Below are positions 24,765 to 33,748 of a DNA stretch of 64,000 nucleotides, piece after piece. Below the pieces are notes generated by a model. That model had not been told where the DNA came from, did not search any database, and saw only the letters and a program-made list of their open reading frames with translations. The stretch comes from Onstottus_B arcticum (GTDB taxonomy: Bacteria; Acidobacteriota; Blastocatellia; UBA7656): contig JBBPIE010000009.1 in the NCBI GenBank assembly GCA_038040485.1, positions 62,001 through 126,000 on the forward strand, in the 5' to 3' direction. Numbering within the stretch: position 1 is the first letter of the stretch; every line of letters starts with the position of its first letter. The translations under genes were made by a program, and so were the position numbers.

Positions 24765-26177
24765 ATGAATCAAGAGGTGCTGAAGATTTGCGAAGCTGTG
24801 CGCGAGGCCGGCGGCCGGGCAGTGCTGGTCGGCGGTTGGGTGCGCGACCGGCTTCGCGGATTCGAGTCGAAGGACTTTGATATCGAAGTCTACGGACTCG
24901 ATGCTGCGCGCTTGCGCTCCGTCTTGGAGACGATCGCCAGGGTGAACACGGTAGGCGAGCACTTCGCGGTTTATAAGCTTTCGTTCCGGGAAAAAGCAGA
25001 AGGCACCGCGCCCGACTCGGCTCACGTAGATCGAAACGACGCGCGCATCGAGATAGACGTGTCGATTCCACGCCGCGAGTCGAAGTCCGGGCGAGGTCAT
25101 CGGGCGTTTGTCATCGAGGGTGATCCTTCGATGACCCCTGAGGAAGCAGCGCGCCGCCGCGACTTTACCATCAACGCCGTAATGTACGACCCGCTGAGCG
25201 ATGAAACGATCGACCCGTACGGCGGCGTGCAAGACTTGAAGCGGCGCGTGTTGCGAGCCGTGGCGGCGGATACGTTTGTGGAGGACAGCCTCCGTGTTCT
25301 GAGGACGGTTCAACTTGCTGCGAGATTCGAGATGACCGTCGAGCCCGGCACCGCCGAGCTTTGCCGAAATGTAGATCTCTCAGATCTTCCCGCGGAGCGG
25401 ATCTGGGGTGAGGTTGAAAAGCTGCTTTTGCTTGCGGAGCGGCCGTCGATCGGGTTGCGGACTTCGCTCGAACTCGGCGCGCTCGACAAGCTGTTCCCCG
25501 AACTGGGCGCGCTCGCGGGTGTCGAGACGGATCGGCGGGCTCAATCGGACCGCGATGCCTTTACGCACACTGCGCTTAGTCTCGACAAAGCGGTAGTGCT
25601 CGCCCGCAACCTTTCAAAGCCCGAGCGCATAACCGTGATGCTTGCGACTCTGTGTCACGACCTTGAAAAGCCGGTAGGAGCGAAGCCTGGCGGCGCATCG
25701 GAAGGCCTCGAACAGGTGTCCGCGGAGCAAGCCCGCGCGGTGCTGAAGACACTTGGGGTGCACACGATTGCAGGCTATGACGTGCGCTCGCAGGTGCTGG
25801 CGATCGTCCGTGAACAACGGAAGCCAACTCAGTTCTACGAGTCGCGCGACAATGTGTATGACGGAGACTTTCGCAGGCTTGCGCAGAGGGTTGACATCGA
25901 TCTGCTGTACCGGGTAGCGAAGGCGTGCGCTCTTGCGCGGGGCGGTGAGTCGCCGATCGCGGAAGATTGGTTTATCGAGCGCGCGCGCAGGCTTGGCGTC
26001 CAGCACGGTCCACCGGAGCCAGTGTTGCTCGGCCGCCACTTGCTCGAGGCCGGATACGAACCGGGCCCGCAGATGGGTCGTAGACTTCGTGAGGTATACG
26101 AGCTTCAACTTGACGGGAAGGTAACGACTCTGGACGAAGCCCTCGCGTGCGCGCGCGACCTTGCCGGGGGATCCTGA
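24765..26177 (+). CDS. cca: tRNA nucleotidyltransferase / poly(A) polymerase family with HD domain
   Basis: 470 residues. The class II nucleotidyltransferase head shows VGGWVRDRLRG and the catalytic pair DFDIEVYG, followed by RRDFTINAVMYDP and the ERIWGEVEKLL neck. An HD phosphohydrolase-like domain follows (FTHTALSLDK, LCHDLEKP). It adds CCA ends to tRNA or, in some lineages, only A or C, or poly(A) to RNA; the sequence alone does not settle which. No second copy is visible. Confidence 0.88.
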   Translation: MNQEVLKICEAVREAGGRAVLVGGWVRDRLRGFESKDFDIEVYGLDAARLRSVLETIARVNTVGEHFAVYKLSFREKAEGTAPDSAHVDRNDARIEIDVSIPRRESKSGRGHRAFVIEGDPSMTPEEAARRRDFTINAVMYDPLSDETIDPYGGVQDLKRRVLRAVAADTFVEDSLRVLRTVQLAARFEMTVEPGTAELCRNVDLSDLPAERIWGEVEKLLLLAERPSIGLRTSLELGALDKLFPELGALAGVETDRRAQSDRDAFTHTALSLDKAVVLARNLSKPERITVMLATLCHDLEKPVGAKPGGASEGLEQVSAEQARAVLKTLGVHTIAGYDVRSQVLAIVREQRKPTQFYESRDNVYDGDFRRLAQRVDIDLLYRVAKACALARGGESPIAEDWFIERARRLGVQHGPPEPVLLGRHLLEAGYEPGPQMGRRLREVYELQLDGKVTTLDEALACARDLAGGS

Positions 26178-26330
26178 ACTTAGAGACGCCGGTTCTGGAG
26201 TCGATGATTTGAAGTTCCCAGAGTCCCACCCCGCGGATCAAGCTTAGGGCTGCATTGCAGGCGACAGATTGGCAATGAGAGAAGCTGACAAGGAGACGGA
26301 ACAAGACATCAAGGCGTTGCAGAGCGGACT

Positions 26331-26382
26331 AAAAAGGCGCCCGGCATCCACTGTTGAGTTGATCAGTGGGCCGGGCGCCTTG
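26331..26382 (-). terminator. Rho-independent terminator of the Gln-rich gene
   Basis: Read on the minus strand, CAAGGCGCCCGGCCCACTG pairs with CAGTGG...GCCGGGCGCCTT, then T5. It starts about 20 bases past the stop at 26403. Confidence 0.85.
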
Positions 26383-26402
26383 CTGCTAAGCTTGACGGGT
26401 CC

Positions 26403-27680
26403 TTACAGATTCTGCAGGTTGAGAATCGTCTGAAGAACGCCGGTCAGAATGTTGAACGCTCCGTTTGAGTTGCTACCGTAGCGAGAGCGACCGTAGTAGC
26501 CGTCCTCATAGCCTCGACGGAAGCCTTCGCGGAAATAGTAGCGGTAGTCGCTCAAACCAACGTAGTAACCATTGTACCCGTAGCTTGCGTCCTGGTAGCC
26601 ATAGGAGTCCTGGTAATTGGATCTCCAGCGGTCCTCGCGGTCCGATAGTCCGGCCCGGACGCCTTCCTCATACCCGTTCCTTACCGCTTGCCTGAGCATG
26701 TCTGCGGAGTACCGATTCGCCTGGTAGTATCTGCCACCGCGATAATAGCGATACTGTGGGGGCGCGTAAGAGTATTGCCAGCTTTGCAGACGTAGCTGGT
26801 CCTGACGTAGATTGTCGAGATAGCGTTGCTGATATCTCAACTGCGCTACACGTCGTTGTCGCTCCAGTAACGATCTTCTCTGCCACTCGAGGCGCTGTAG
26901 CTGTTCGCGTTGTTGACTATACTGGGACAAGCGCTGTTGCTGGATCTGTTGCTCCTGCAGTGCCCGCTGCTGCGACCATCGTTGCTGCGACGCGAAGCGC
27001 TGAATCTGTTCCTGCTGTTGCCGGCGCTGCTGTTCTATCTGTTGCTGCGCCGCTCTCTGCTGCTCTTGTTGCTGTTGGCGCTGCTGATTCTGGATCTGAT
27101 TCTGCCGTTGCTGCTCTAACTGTTGCTGCGCCGCCCTCTGCTGCTCTTGCTGCTGCTGATTCTGGCGCTGCTGCTCCAACCGCTGTTGAGCTGCCTGACG
27201 CTCCTGCGGCTGCTGTTGTTGATTCTTGGCAGCCTGCTGCTCTTGCTGAACCTGTTGCTGTCGTTGAGCCTCTTGCCTAGCCTGCTCCTTTTGCGCCCTG
27301 GCAGCCTGTTGCGCTTGCTGATCCGGCTGTTGCTGCTGGCGCTGAGCCTGTTGCTGCTGCTCTTGCTGCGGCTGAGCCTGCCGCTGTTGCGCCTGCCGTT
27401 CCTGCTTTTTAGCCTGCTGTTGCTGAGCCTGCTGCTGCTGCGGCTGAGCCTGCCGCTGTTGAGGTTGCTGCTTTTCCTGCTTCTTGGCCGGCTGCTCCTG
27501 TTGCTGAGGAGCCTGCTGCTCTTGCTTCTTGGCCTGTCTCTGTTGCTTCTTCTCAGCCTTCTGCTGCTGGCGCTGCGGGTCTTCCTGCTGCGCGGCCGCT
27601 TGACCGCTCATCGCTAGAAGTAGTGCCGCGCCAATAACTGACGCCATCGTCTTTTGCATAAACAGATTTGCTTTCATCAT
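26403..27680 (-). CDS. Glutamine-rich secreted protein
   Basis: 425 residues. A signal peptide (VIGAALLLAMSGQAAAQ) precedes about 270 residues dominated by Gln with Arg, Lys, Ala and Glu, rich in QQQ, QEQQ and RQAQ runs. The C-terminal 110 residues change character to Tyr/Arg/Gly-rich (YYRGGRYYQANRYS, FRRGYEDGYYGRSRYG). The Gln part can form long helices or a low-complexity phase; the C-terminal part resembles short motifs seen in other acidobacterial exported proteins (from memory). Function unknown. GGGAGG precedes the start and a strong terminator follows. Confidence 0.78.
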   Translation of the reverse strand: MMKANLFMQKTMASVIGAALLLAMSGQAAAQQEDPQRQQQKAEKKQQRQAKKQEQQAPQQQEQPAKKQEKQQPQQRQAQPQQQQAQQQQAKKQERQAQQRQAQPQQEQQQQAQRQQQQPDQQAQQAARAQKEQARQEAQRQQQVQQEQQAAKNQQQQPQERQAAQQRLEQQRQNQQQQEQQRAAQQQLEQQRQNQIQNQQRQQQQEQQRAAQQQIEQQRRQQQEQIQRFASQQRWSQQRALQEQQIQQQRLSQYSQQREQLQRLEWQRRSLLERQRRVAQLRYQQRYLDNLRQDQLRLQSWQYSYAPPQYRYYRGGRYYQANRYSADMLRQAVRNGYEEGVRAGLSDREDRWRSNYQDSYGYQDASYGYNGYYVGLSDYRYYFREGFRRGYEDGYYGRSRYGSNSNGAFNILTGVLQTILNLQNL

Positions 27681-27955
27681 GCCCTCCCTTGTATGAGGCG
27701 CTTGCGTGCGCCCATATTGATCCGCTAAGGATGAAAGGCAATTACCATGCCGAGCCGTAACTCACGTCAATACGAGGACTCTTAGCTGAGGATGGCCTGA
27801 TTGCAGACACCGTTTCGTCGCCTTTCAGACCGTATGGGCTAGGAGGATTAGTGACTCAGGCTATGCCTGGAACAAGAACGACCTCGTAGGGAGAGTGTGA
27901 TCTGGGCGATCAACAACTCACTCTCTCACGTTTCGCCATTTTCGCGTGCGACCCT
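27681..27955. other. Intergenic region with weak hairpin
   Basis: 275 bases. GAGAGTG (27891-27897) can pair with CACTCTC (27919-27925), with an inner GATC pair; no U-run. Possibly the 3-prime end structure of the SBBP gene. On the minus strand a TTGACG (27764-27769) is a weak promoter element for the Gln-rich gene. Confidence 0.35.
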
Positions 27956-30394
27956 CTAGTCGGGTCTCCTGAAGAAGAACAAGTTCGAGCGCTTGCCGTT
28001 CGCGTTCTCGACTTGAATTTGGATCGTCTTACCGGGCTTGGCCTTCTTGCCGGCCTGTTTGGAGTGCAGAATCTGAGATGGGTCCTGGCCACCGTTGGTC
28101 GTTTTCGCCGAGTCGTTCACTAGCACGAAAGCACCATTGCTGAAGTTTTGCCCGAACACCCTCAACTGCTTTCCGATCAGCACCACATTGTAGATCAACG
28201 GACCATTTGGATCGGTGTTTGGGTCGATCTTGGCGACAAACAGGTCCGTTCCTCCGGCGTTCTCGGTTCTTACCGCCTCGCTGGTGAGAAGGTCTTCAGA
28301 ATCCGTCGAGCCGGTAACGTAAATACTGCCCGCCGGGTCTACGGAAATTGCCAATCCGGTTTCGTCACCGCTTCCGCCCAGATACGTTGAGAAGTTGACC
28401 GTGCCGGTCGAGCTCAGCCTCGCTACGAGCACGTCATCGCCGCCCGTGAAGTAAGACTGAACGGATTTCACGGTCGCAAGCCCGTTACCTGCGCTGCCTG
28501 CTACGTATGCGTTGCCGGAAGCATCGACTACGATGGCGTTAGCAGACTCGTCTCCATTTGCAGCCCCGATGAACGTGAGATAACTGACGGTTGAGCCCGC
28601 CGCGTTGAGCTTTGAAACGAAAGCGTCAGCCGTCCCTACCAAGGGGCGGGTCGAACTTGAACCGGTAAAGCTGGTCGACTTGGTCCTCCCTGCGATGTAG
28701 GCACTCCCGGACGAATCGGCCGCGATGCCGAACCCGAAGTCGTCTTCATCGCCGCCAAAATAAGTTGAATATACGAAGGCAGAACCCGTTGGGTCGATCT
28801 TTGAAACGTACGCGTCGAGACTCGATGCGCTGCCGGACTTGCTTGATCGAAGTGCGTTGCTGAGCGGGAAATCACCTGACTGCGTGTCACCCGCGACGTA
28901 GGCATTTCCCGCTGAGTCAACGGCGACGCCGCACCTGCCTGCAAGATTCTCAGTGCCGGTTCCTCCAAGGTATGTAGAATAGACCAGCGACTTTCCATCG
29001 AGGGAGATCTTCGAAATAAACGCATCCGAGTCTCCGCCGCCGTACGAGGGTTGAATAGCGTTGGCGGTTGGAAAATCTGTCGATGTCGTCTTCCCGGATA
29101 TGTATGCGTTGCCGGGAGCGTCGATGGCAATACTGACGGCGCTCTCATCCCCGGAGCCGCCGACGAGCGTCAAGTAGAAGAACGCACCGCTAGCCGGATT
29201 CAGCTTGGCGACAAAGGCGTCGCTCGCGCCCAACAATACCGGGTTGATTGAGCCAGGTGCCGCAAAATTCTCAGACTGCGTTGAGCCGCTAATGTAGGCG
29301 TTGCCGGCCGCATCGATCGCAAGCCCGGTCGCGACTTCGTCCTTCGGGCCGCCAAAGAAAGCGTAGGCGAAGGCGCCGCCGCCCGGCGTAAACTTGCCAA
29401 TGAAGATGTTCGCATTCGCACCGTCGGCCGTGTCATTAGTGAAATCCGGGGATCGCGAATCTCCTAGGACATAGGCGTTCCCTCCAGAATCTACGAAGAT
29501 TCCTCTTCCAACATCAGCTTCGCTCCCCCCAAGGTAAGTGGAAAAGACGAGCACCGGATCGATCACCAGTTCCCTCGACGGGTCATAAGCTCCCAGCTCA
29601 AAACCAGCCGAGCCATCGGCGAACAAGCTGAAAGCCACCGGAACCTCACTGCGCTCTCCATCGGCTTCTTGATAGGCCACCGGCTTCTCATGCCTGACCT
29701 CGGTGCCGCCCGCTAGAACGATCAGATTCCCTTCCGGGTCTAGGACGGTTTTTTGGGCGCCTTCGAAACGGAGTTTTATGCGGTCAGGATCGGCGCCCGG
29801 CGCGACGACGAAATCGTACTCAAGCTGTCTCTGGTTCCCGTAGTAGATCAGATCCACGCCCGGATAAACCTTCTCGCAGATCACGCGGGCAAAAGTCGGG
29901 ATGTTCGTGTGCCAGTCGTCACGGTTGTTGCCAATGAAATAGTGGGCCCGCGTCGGCAGCAAGTCGAGACCGTGAATCTGGGCGGCCGGATCGGCGTTCA
30001 CAAGATGCATCCTCAGGTCCTCGGGTCCCGCGGAGTTGGATTGCCGAAGCTCAAGCGTCGCTTCGATGGGATTGAGAAGCAGCCTGCGTCCTGCAGACGC
30101 AGAAACGAATTGCGCACTTTCGGGGGCCTGTCCCTGATTTGCTTCGAAGCACATGGGTATTCGCGCGAAGTCTTCGTTCAGCCTTCGCCTAGTGGCGGGA
30201 TCAGGTTGCGAGAGGGTCTCAAGTATAGATGCGACCGAGATTTGTTGTGCAAGGGAGGCTCGCGAACCGGTCACGCGGGCCTGGTCTCTCCCGCCGACCT
30301 GGTAAAACGGATGCGTGCCAGAAGTCACACAAACCATGCTTAACACAAGGATCGCAATTCGAATTGTTCTTTCCCGCAGTGACCTGAATTTCAT
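27956..30394 (-). CDS. SBBP-repeat beta-propeller exported protein
   Basis: 812 residues from the ATG at 30394, which has GGGAGGAGA upstream; a longer frame to 30499 lacks this. After a hydrophobic N-terminus (IAILVLSMVCVTSG) comes a domain of about 200 residues found before SBBP repeats (FEANQGQAPESAQFV, HYFIGNNRDDWHTNIPTF, YPGVDLIYYGNQRQLEYDF). Then about nine propeller repeats of the type FSTYLGGSEADVGRGI plus DSGGNAYVLGDS. The end resembles an IPT/TIG fold (VVLIGKQLRVFGQNFSNGAF). Extracellular, role in adhesion or surface structure uncertain. Confidence 0.88.
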   Translation of the reverse strand: MKFRSLRERTIRIAILVLSMVCVTSGTHPFYQVGGRDQARVTGSRASLAQQISVASILETLSQPDPATRRRLNEDFARIPMCFEANQGQAPESAQFVSASAGRRLLLNPIEATLELRQSNSAGPEDLRMHLVNADPAAQIHGLDLLPTRAHYFIGNNRDDWHTNIPTFARVICEKVYPGVDLIYYGNQRQLEYDFVVAPGADPDRIKLRFEGAQKTVLDPEGNLIVLAGGTEVRHEKPVAYQEADGERSEVPVAFSLFADGSAGFELGAYDPSRELVIDPVLVFSTYLGGSEADVGRGIFVDSGGNAYVLGDSRSPDFTNDTADGANANIFIGKFTPGGGAFAYAFFGGPKDEVATGLAIDAAGNAYISGSTQSENFAAPGSINPVLLGASDAFVAKLNPASGAFFYLTLVGGSGDESAVSIAIDAPGNAYISGKTTSTDFPTANAIQPSYGGGDSDAFISKISLDGKSLVYSTYLGGTGTENLAGRCGVAVDSAGNAYVAGDTQSGDFPLSNALRSSKSGSASSLDAYVSKIDPTGSAFVYSTYFGGDEDDFGFGIAADSSGSAYIAGRTKSTSFTGSSSTRPLVGTADAFVSKLNAAGSTVSYLTFIGAANGDESANAIVVDASGNAYVAGSAGNGLATVKSVQSYFTGGDDVLVARLSSTGTVNFSTYLGGSGDETGLAISVDPAGSIYVTGSTDSEDLLTSEAVRTENAGGTDLFVAKIDPNTDPNGPLIYNVVLIGKQLRVFGQNFSNGAFVLVNDSAKTTNGGQDPSQILHSKQAGKKAKPGKTIQIQVENANGKRSNLFFFRRPD

Positions 30395-30585
30395 CGTCTC
30401 TCCTCCCACCGCCGCGAAGCCATCGCGCCGCGAGACAAAGATACCGCAAACTACGCCGCTAGTCACTACGCAAAGCACGAATGGGTTTTTCTTGCTCACT
30501 GCCAGCGCCTTGATCGTCGTTCGGCGCGAGCGAGGAGCAATCGGCCCCGCGCCTCAGAACAAGTAGTCGAGCCTGACCTTTTGTG

Positions 30586-30614
30586 TTGACACTCGATGCC
30601 AGAGGCACTATTCT
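30586..30614 (+). promoter_or_regulatory. feo promoter
   Basis: TTGACA (30586-30591), 17-base spacer, TATTCT (30609-30614). It is directly followed by the Fur-type palindrome. Confidence 0.6.
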
Positions 30615-30624
30615 TGACGCTCCT

Positions 30625-30645
30625 AAATGAAAATGATTTTCATTT
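30625..30645. promoter_or_regulatory. Fur box
   Basis: Perfect palindrome: arms AAATGAAAAT and ATTTTCATTT around a central G. It matches the Fur consensus pattern and sits just downstream of the feo -10 element, where iron-loaded Fur would block transcription. Confidence 0.85.
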
Positions 30646-30688
30646 TGCTATATCCCGAGATTGGAAGGGCCGATTTGCGAGAGTGAGT

Positions 30689-30907
30689 ATGAGTCTTCTG
30701 GATGCACCTCAAAACGAATGGCGCCGTATAGAAAGCGTCAACGGACCTGAAGATGAGCGCCGGCGGCTGCTCGACCTTGGGCTGACTCCGGGCGAAGAGC
30801 TGGCTGTAGTCCAGTCGGTACCCTTCGGTGATCCTCTTGTCGTCCTCGTTCGCGGAATGCGTCTGGCCCTTCGCAGACGAGAAGCGGCCTGGATACGAGT
30901 AGTGTAG
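30689..30907 (+). CDS. feoA: FeoA ferrous iron transport accessory protein
   Basis: 72 residues from the ATG at 30689; the frame extends upstream through the Fur box, so the earlier ATG is unlikely. It is an SH3-like fold with LLDLGLTPGEELAVVQSVPFGDPLVVLVRGMRLALRR. FeoA binds the cytoplasmic part of FeoB. Its stop shares one base with the FeoB GTG start. Confidence 0.9.
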   Translation: MSLLDAPQNEWRRIESVNGPEDERRRLLDLGLTPGEELAVVQSVPFGDPLVVLVRGMRLALRRREAAWIRVV

Positions 30908-32895
30908 TGGAAACCAGCCCGGTACAAACCGTCCCGCTCGAAGCTCTCACACAAGCCGAAGGATTAGAAACCCGCTCCGGCCCGCTGACCGTTTGCCTAG
31001 CTGGAGTCCCCAACGCAGGCAAAACGGCGCTGATGAACGCTCTCACAGGAGGAGGCTTTCAAACCGCGAACTACCCCGGAGTGACAGTCACCCTCTCGCG
31101 TGGCAGAAGCCGCCCCGAGTTCGGTCCACCGCTCAATCTTGTAGACTTGCCAGGCGTTCATAGCACAGTGGCTCCTTCTCCCGAGGAAGAACTCGCGTGC
31201 CGGGTGATCGAAGGCCGTCATCCCACAATCATGCCTGACGCGCTGATAGTCGTAGTGGACGCCACTCAGTTGGAGCGGCACTTGAAATTCGCGGCCTACG
31301 CCGCGCGACAGGGCAAACCGGTCGTCATCGCGCTGACCATGATGGACCTGCTCGCCAAAAGCAGCTTGTCGATCAACTCCAACAAACTGGCCCGGGCTTT
31401 GGGCGTGCCGGTCATTCCAGTAGACGGACGAACGAGTTGGGGTCTAGAGGAGCTGACGACCGCACTCGCAAGCGTCGCGCTGCAGCCGGTGGATCATTAC
31501 AACAACGAGCTCGCTCGATTGCCTGAAGAGGCGGTCGCGGCATATGCCGAGTTGCGCGAGTTGCTCGGGCGAAGCGCCGCGTTGCGGCAAGGCAGTTCGC
31601 TGATGCTTGCGCAAGACTCGTTCACTGCGCGCGTCGATCGAGTCGTGTTGCACAAATATCTTGGATTTCCAATTTTCTTTCTGCTGTTGGGAACACTTTT
31701 CGCTTCCATCTTCTGGGCCGCGCATCCGTTCATGAATCTGATCGACTGGGGCTTTAAGGAAGCGGGGCAGATGGTGCTGGCCATTCTGCCAGCGGGGGTC
31801 GTCTCGCGTTTTCTCGCCGAGGGCATCGTGGGCGGCGTCGGCGCTGTTGCGATCTTTTTTCCGCAAATCGTTATCCTCTTTTTCTTGATGACCTTGCTTG
31901 AAGATTCGGGCTATCTGGCGCGGGGCGCGGCGCTCGTGGACCGGCCGCTGTCTTATCTCGGTCTTCATGGCAGGTCATTTGTTCCGATGCTGTCGGGGTA
32001 TGCGTGCGCGATTCCGGCGGTTCTGGCGGCGCGCACGATCCCGACGAAGCGCGAGAGGCTGTTGACGATCTGGATAATCCCGTTGATGAGCTGCAGCGCG
32101 CGGCTGCCGGTCTACGCCTTGTTGCTCGCAGCGTTGTTGCCGGGCTCGGCCGGAAGGGCCGGGCTTGTGTTGGCGTCGATTTATCTGGCGAGCTTGCTGA
32201 TAGGGGCGCTCACCGCCGGACTAATAAGCCGGTTCATCCTCGGTAAGCGATCGGCGTCGATGCTGGCGATGGAGATGCCGGTGTATCGCAGGCCGCTCAT
32301 CAAGACCACCTTGAGAATGACCTGGGTTCGGTCATCCGCATACCTCAAGAAAGCCGGCACGCCGATCATCGTGATCTCGTCGTGTTTGTGGCTGCTGTCG
32401 AATTTTGGATTTGGATCGCGCCAGCCCCAGCATCAAGACAAACCGGCGCCGGTCATCGCTCAGAGCGAACTCGATAGCTCCTTTGCCGCGCAGCTCGGGC
32501 AGCAGATCGAGCCGTTGCTTCATCCGATGGGCGTCGACTGGCGAGTTGGCGTGGGACTGATCTCGGCGTTTGCCGCCCGCGAAGTCTTCGTCAGCACAAT
32601 GGCAATTGTCTTCCACGTGGCGGGCGACGAGGCGAGGCAGCAGGAAGGTCTGCTTGAAAGCATGAGCGCGGCGACGTTCGCCGGGACATCGCAGCGCGTG
32701 TTCACCACTTCAAGCATCATCGGCCTCATCGTTTTCTTTTTCTTCTCACTCCAATGCCTTTCCACCGTCGCGGTCGTCAAAAGCGAAACAAACTCCTGGC
32801 GCATGGCAGGTCTCCAGCTTCTGTTCTACACCGGGCTCGGTTACATCCTGTCGGTGGCAGTGGTGCAGGGGCTTCGCCTGTCATGGTTAAGCTAG
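30907..32895 (+). CDS. feoB: FeoB ferrous iron transporter
   Basis: 662 residues starting at GTG 30907, overlapping feoA by one base. The G domain has G1 GVPNAGKT (33-40), G3 DLPG (80-83) and a G4-like TMMD (144-147) where most relatives have an asparagine first. The membrane part has eight or more helices with the two Gate regions (YLARGAALVD, SGYACAIPAVLAARTI, and SCSARLPVYALL). It imports Fe2+ across the inner membrane. Somewhat shorter than typical FeoB. Regulated by the Fur box upstream of feoA. Confidence 0.95.
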   Translation: METSPVQTVPLEALTQAEGLETRSGPLTVCLAGVPNAGKTALMNALTGGGFQTANYPGVTVTLSRGRSRPEFGPPLNLVDLPGVHSTVAPSPEEELACRVIEGRHPTIMPDALIVVVDATQLERHLKFAAYAARQGKPVVIALTMMDLLAKSSLSINSNKLARALGVPVIPVDGRTSWGLEELTTALASVALQPVDHYNNELARLPEEAVAAYAELRELLGRSAALRQGSSLMLAQDSFTARVDRVVLHKYLGFPIFFLLLGTLFASIFWAAHPFMNLIDWGFKEAGQMVLAILPAGVVSRFLAEGIVGGVGAVAIFFPQIVILFFLMTLLEDSGYLARGAALVDRPLSYLGLHGRSFVPMLSGYACAIPAVLAARTIPTKRERLLTIWIIPLMSCSARLPVYALLLAALLPGSAGRAGLVLASIYLASLLIGALTAGLISRFILGKRSASMLAMEMPVYRRPLIKTTLRMTWVRSSAYLKKAGTPIIVISSCLWLLSNFGFGSRQPQHQDKPAPVIAQSELDSSFAAQLGQQIEPLLHPMGVDWRVGVGLISAFAAREVFVSTMAIVFHVAGDEARQQEGLLESMSAATFAGTSQRVFTTSSIIGLIVFFFFSLQCLSTVAVVKSETNSWRMAGLQLLFYTGLGYILSVAVVQGLRLSWLS

Positions 32896-32914
32896 ACGAT
32901 CCTTACCTCTTTTT

Positions 32915-32943
32915 TTGACACCCTCACATGCCAGGTCTAACAT
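32915..32943 (+). promoter_or_regulatory. Candidate promoter after feoB
   Basis: TTGACA (32915-32920), 17-base spacer, TAACAT (32938-32943). A 9-base inverted repeat (CTTACCTCT 32902-32910, AGAGGTAAG 32948-32956) brackets it and could be an operator or the feoB transcript end. Confidence 0.5.
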
Positions 32944-33042
32944 AGCGAGAGGTAAGTTGCGCACCGGGGATCTTTCGAGCGCTACGGTAAAAAGACTAAT
33001 CCAGCATCCGAATGTGACGACTCGCGCCAGGAGGGCTTCGAA

Positions 33043-33711
33043 ATGAGGGATCGAATAAAGTGGGTTTTGGTAGGGCTCGGTTTCACGTTTGGGCTTCAGG
33101 TCCTCATCTCGTTGGCCTACACAGCCATCGCATACAGCGCGGCAAGGGGCTCGGCCGCGCCGCAAGACATGATCGTAATAACCGCATTCGGGTTCATGCT
33201 CGGTGCATTCCTGATCGGCGGCTTCGTCGTGGGATGGATGAGCGACGAAATGCGGTTGTTGGATTCGGTACTAGCCGCAGCATTGACGCTGATTCTCACT
33301 CTGCTCGTCTACCTGAGGCTGCCGTCAGGCAACAAAGGCCAGTTTGTGAGTGGCTATCTGCTCAACAACGTCAATCGAGCCGCGCTGTTCGTTGGGCTGG
33401 CCTTGATCGCGACTGTGATCGGGTCCTACTGGGGCTCGCACGTCAAGGTTCCACAGGAAGGCAGGCTGGATCGCGTATTCCTGTTGCTCGGGTTGGTTGG
33501 GGCCGTGGTTCTGCCATTTGTCTTGCTGGCAGTCGGCGGGAACGATCCAACAAACCCGAACCAGTCGAATCTGCCGTGGTATTTCCTGGTTGTCGTGATC
33601 CTGGTCGTCCTGGCGATCGTCGGCGTCGGGTTTGTTTTGTTTACTCGCGAGTCACATCACGATGACGAGATTTCCATCAGCCCCGAGCACCGCAAAAGAG
33701 ATCAAGGTTGA
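33043..33711 (+). CDS. Multi-pass membrane protein
   Basis: 222 residues with about six hydrophobic segments (WVLVGLGFTFGLQVLISLAY, AFGFMLGAFLIGGFVVGWM, VLAAALTLILTLLVYL, AALFVGLALIATVIGSY, VFLLLGLVGAVVLPFVLLAV, YFLVVVILVVLAIVGVGFVL) and a short polar His/Asp/Glu tail. Not recognised. A good promoter lies about 100 bases upstream, so it is probably not part of the feo operon. Convergent with the kinase gene. Confidence 0.75.
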   Translation: MRDRIKWVLVGLGFTFGLQVLISLAYTAIAYSAARGSAAPQDMIVITAFGFMLGAFLIGGFVVGWMSDEMRLLDSVLAAALTLILTLLVYLRLPSGNKGQFVSGYLLNNVNRAALFVGLALIATVIGSYWGSHVKVPQEGRLDRVFLLLGLVGAVVLPFVLLAVGGNDPTNPNQSNLPWYFLVVVILVVLAIVGVGFVLFTRESHHDDEISISPEHRKRDQG

Positions 33712-33748
33712 TACCGGCCGGCTTCATTTCCAGTGGCTTCTCTCTTGA

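Noticed and set aside
26910..27617. Leucine-rich plus-strand frames
   Set aside because: They are the reverse complement of the CAG/CAA-rich Gln gene, which has a signal peptide, ribosome site and terminator on the minus strand.
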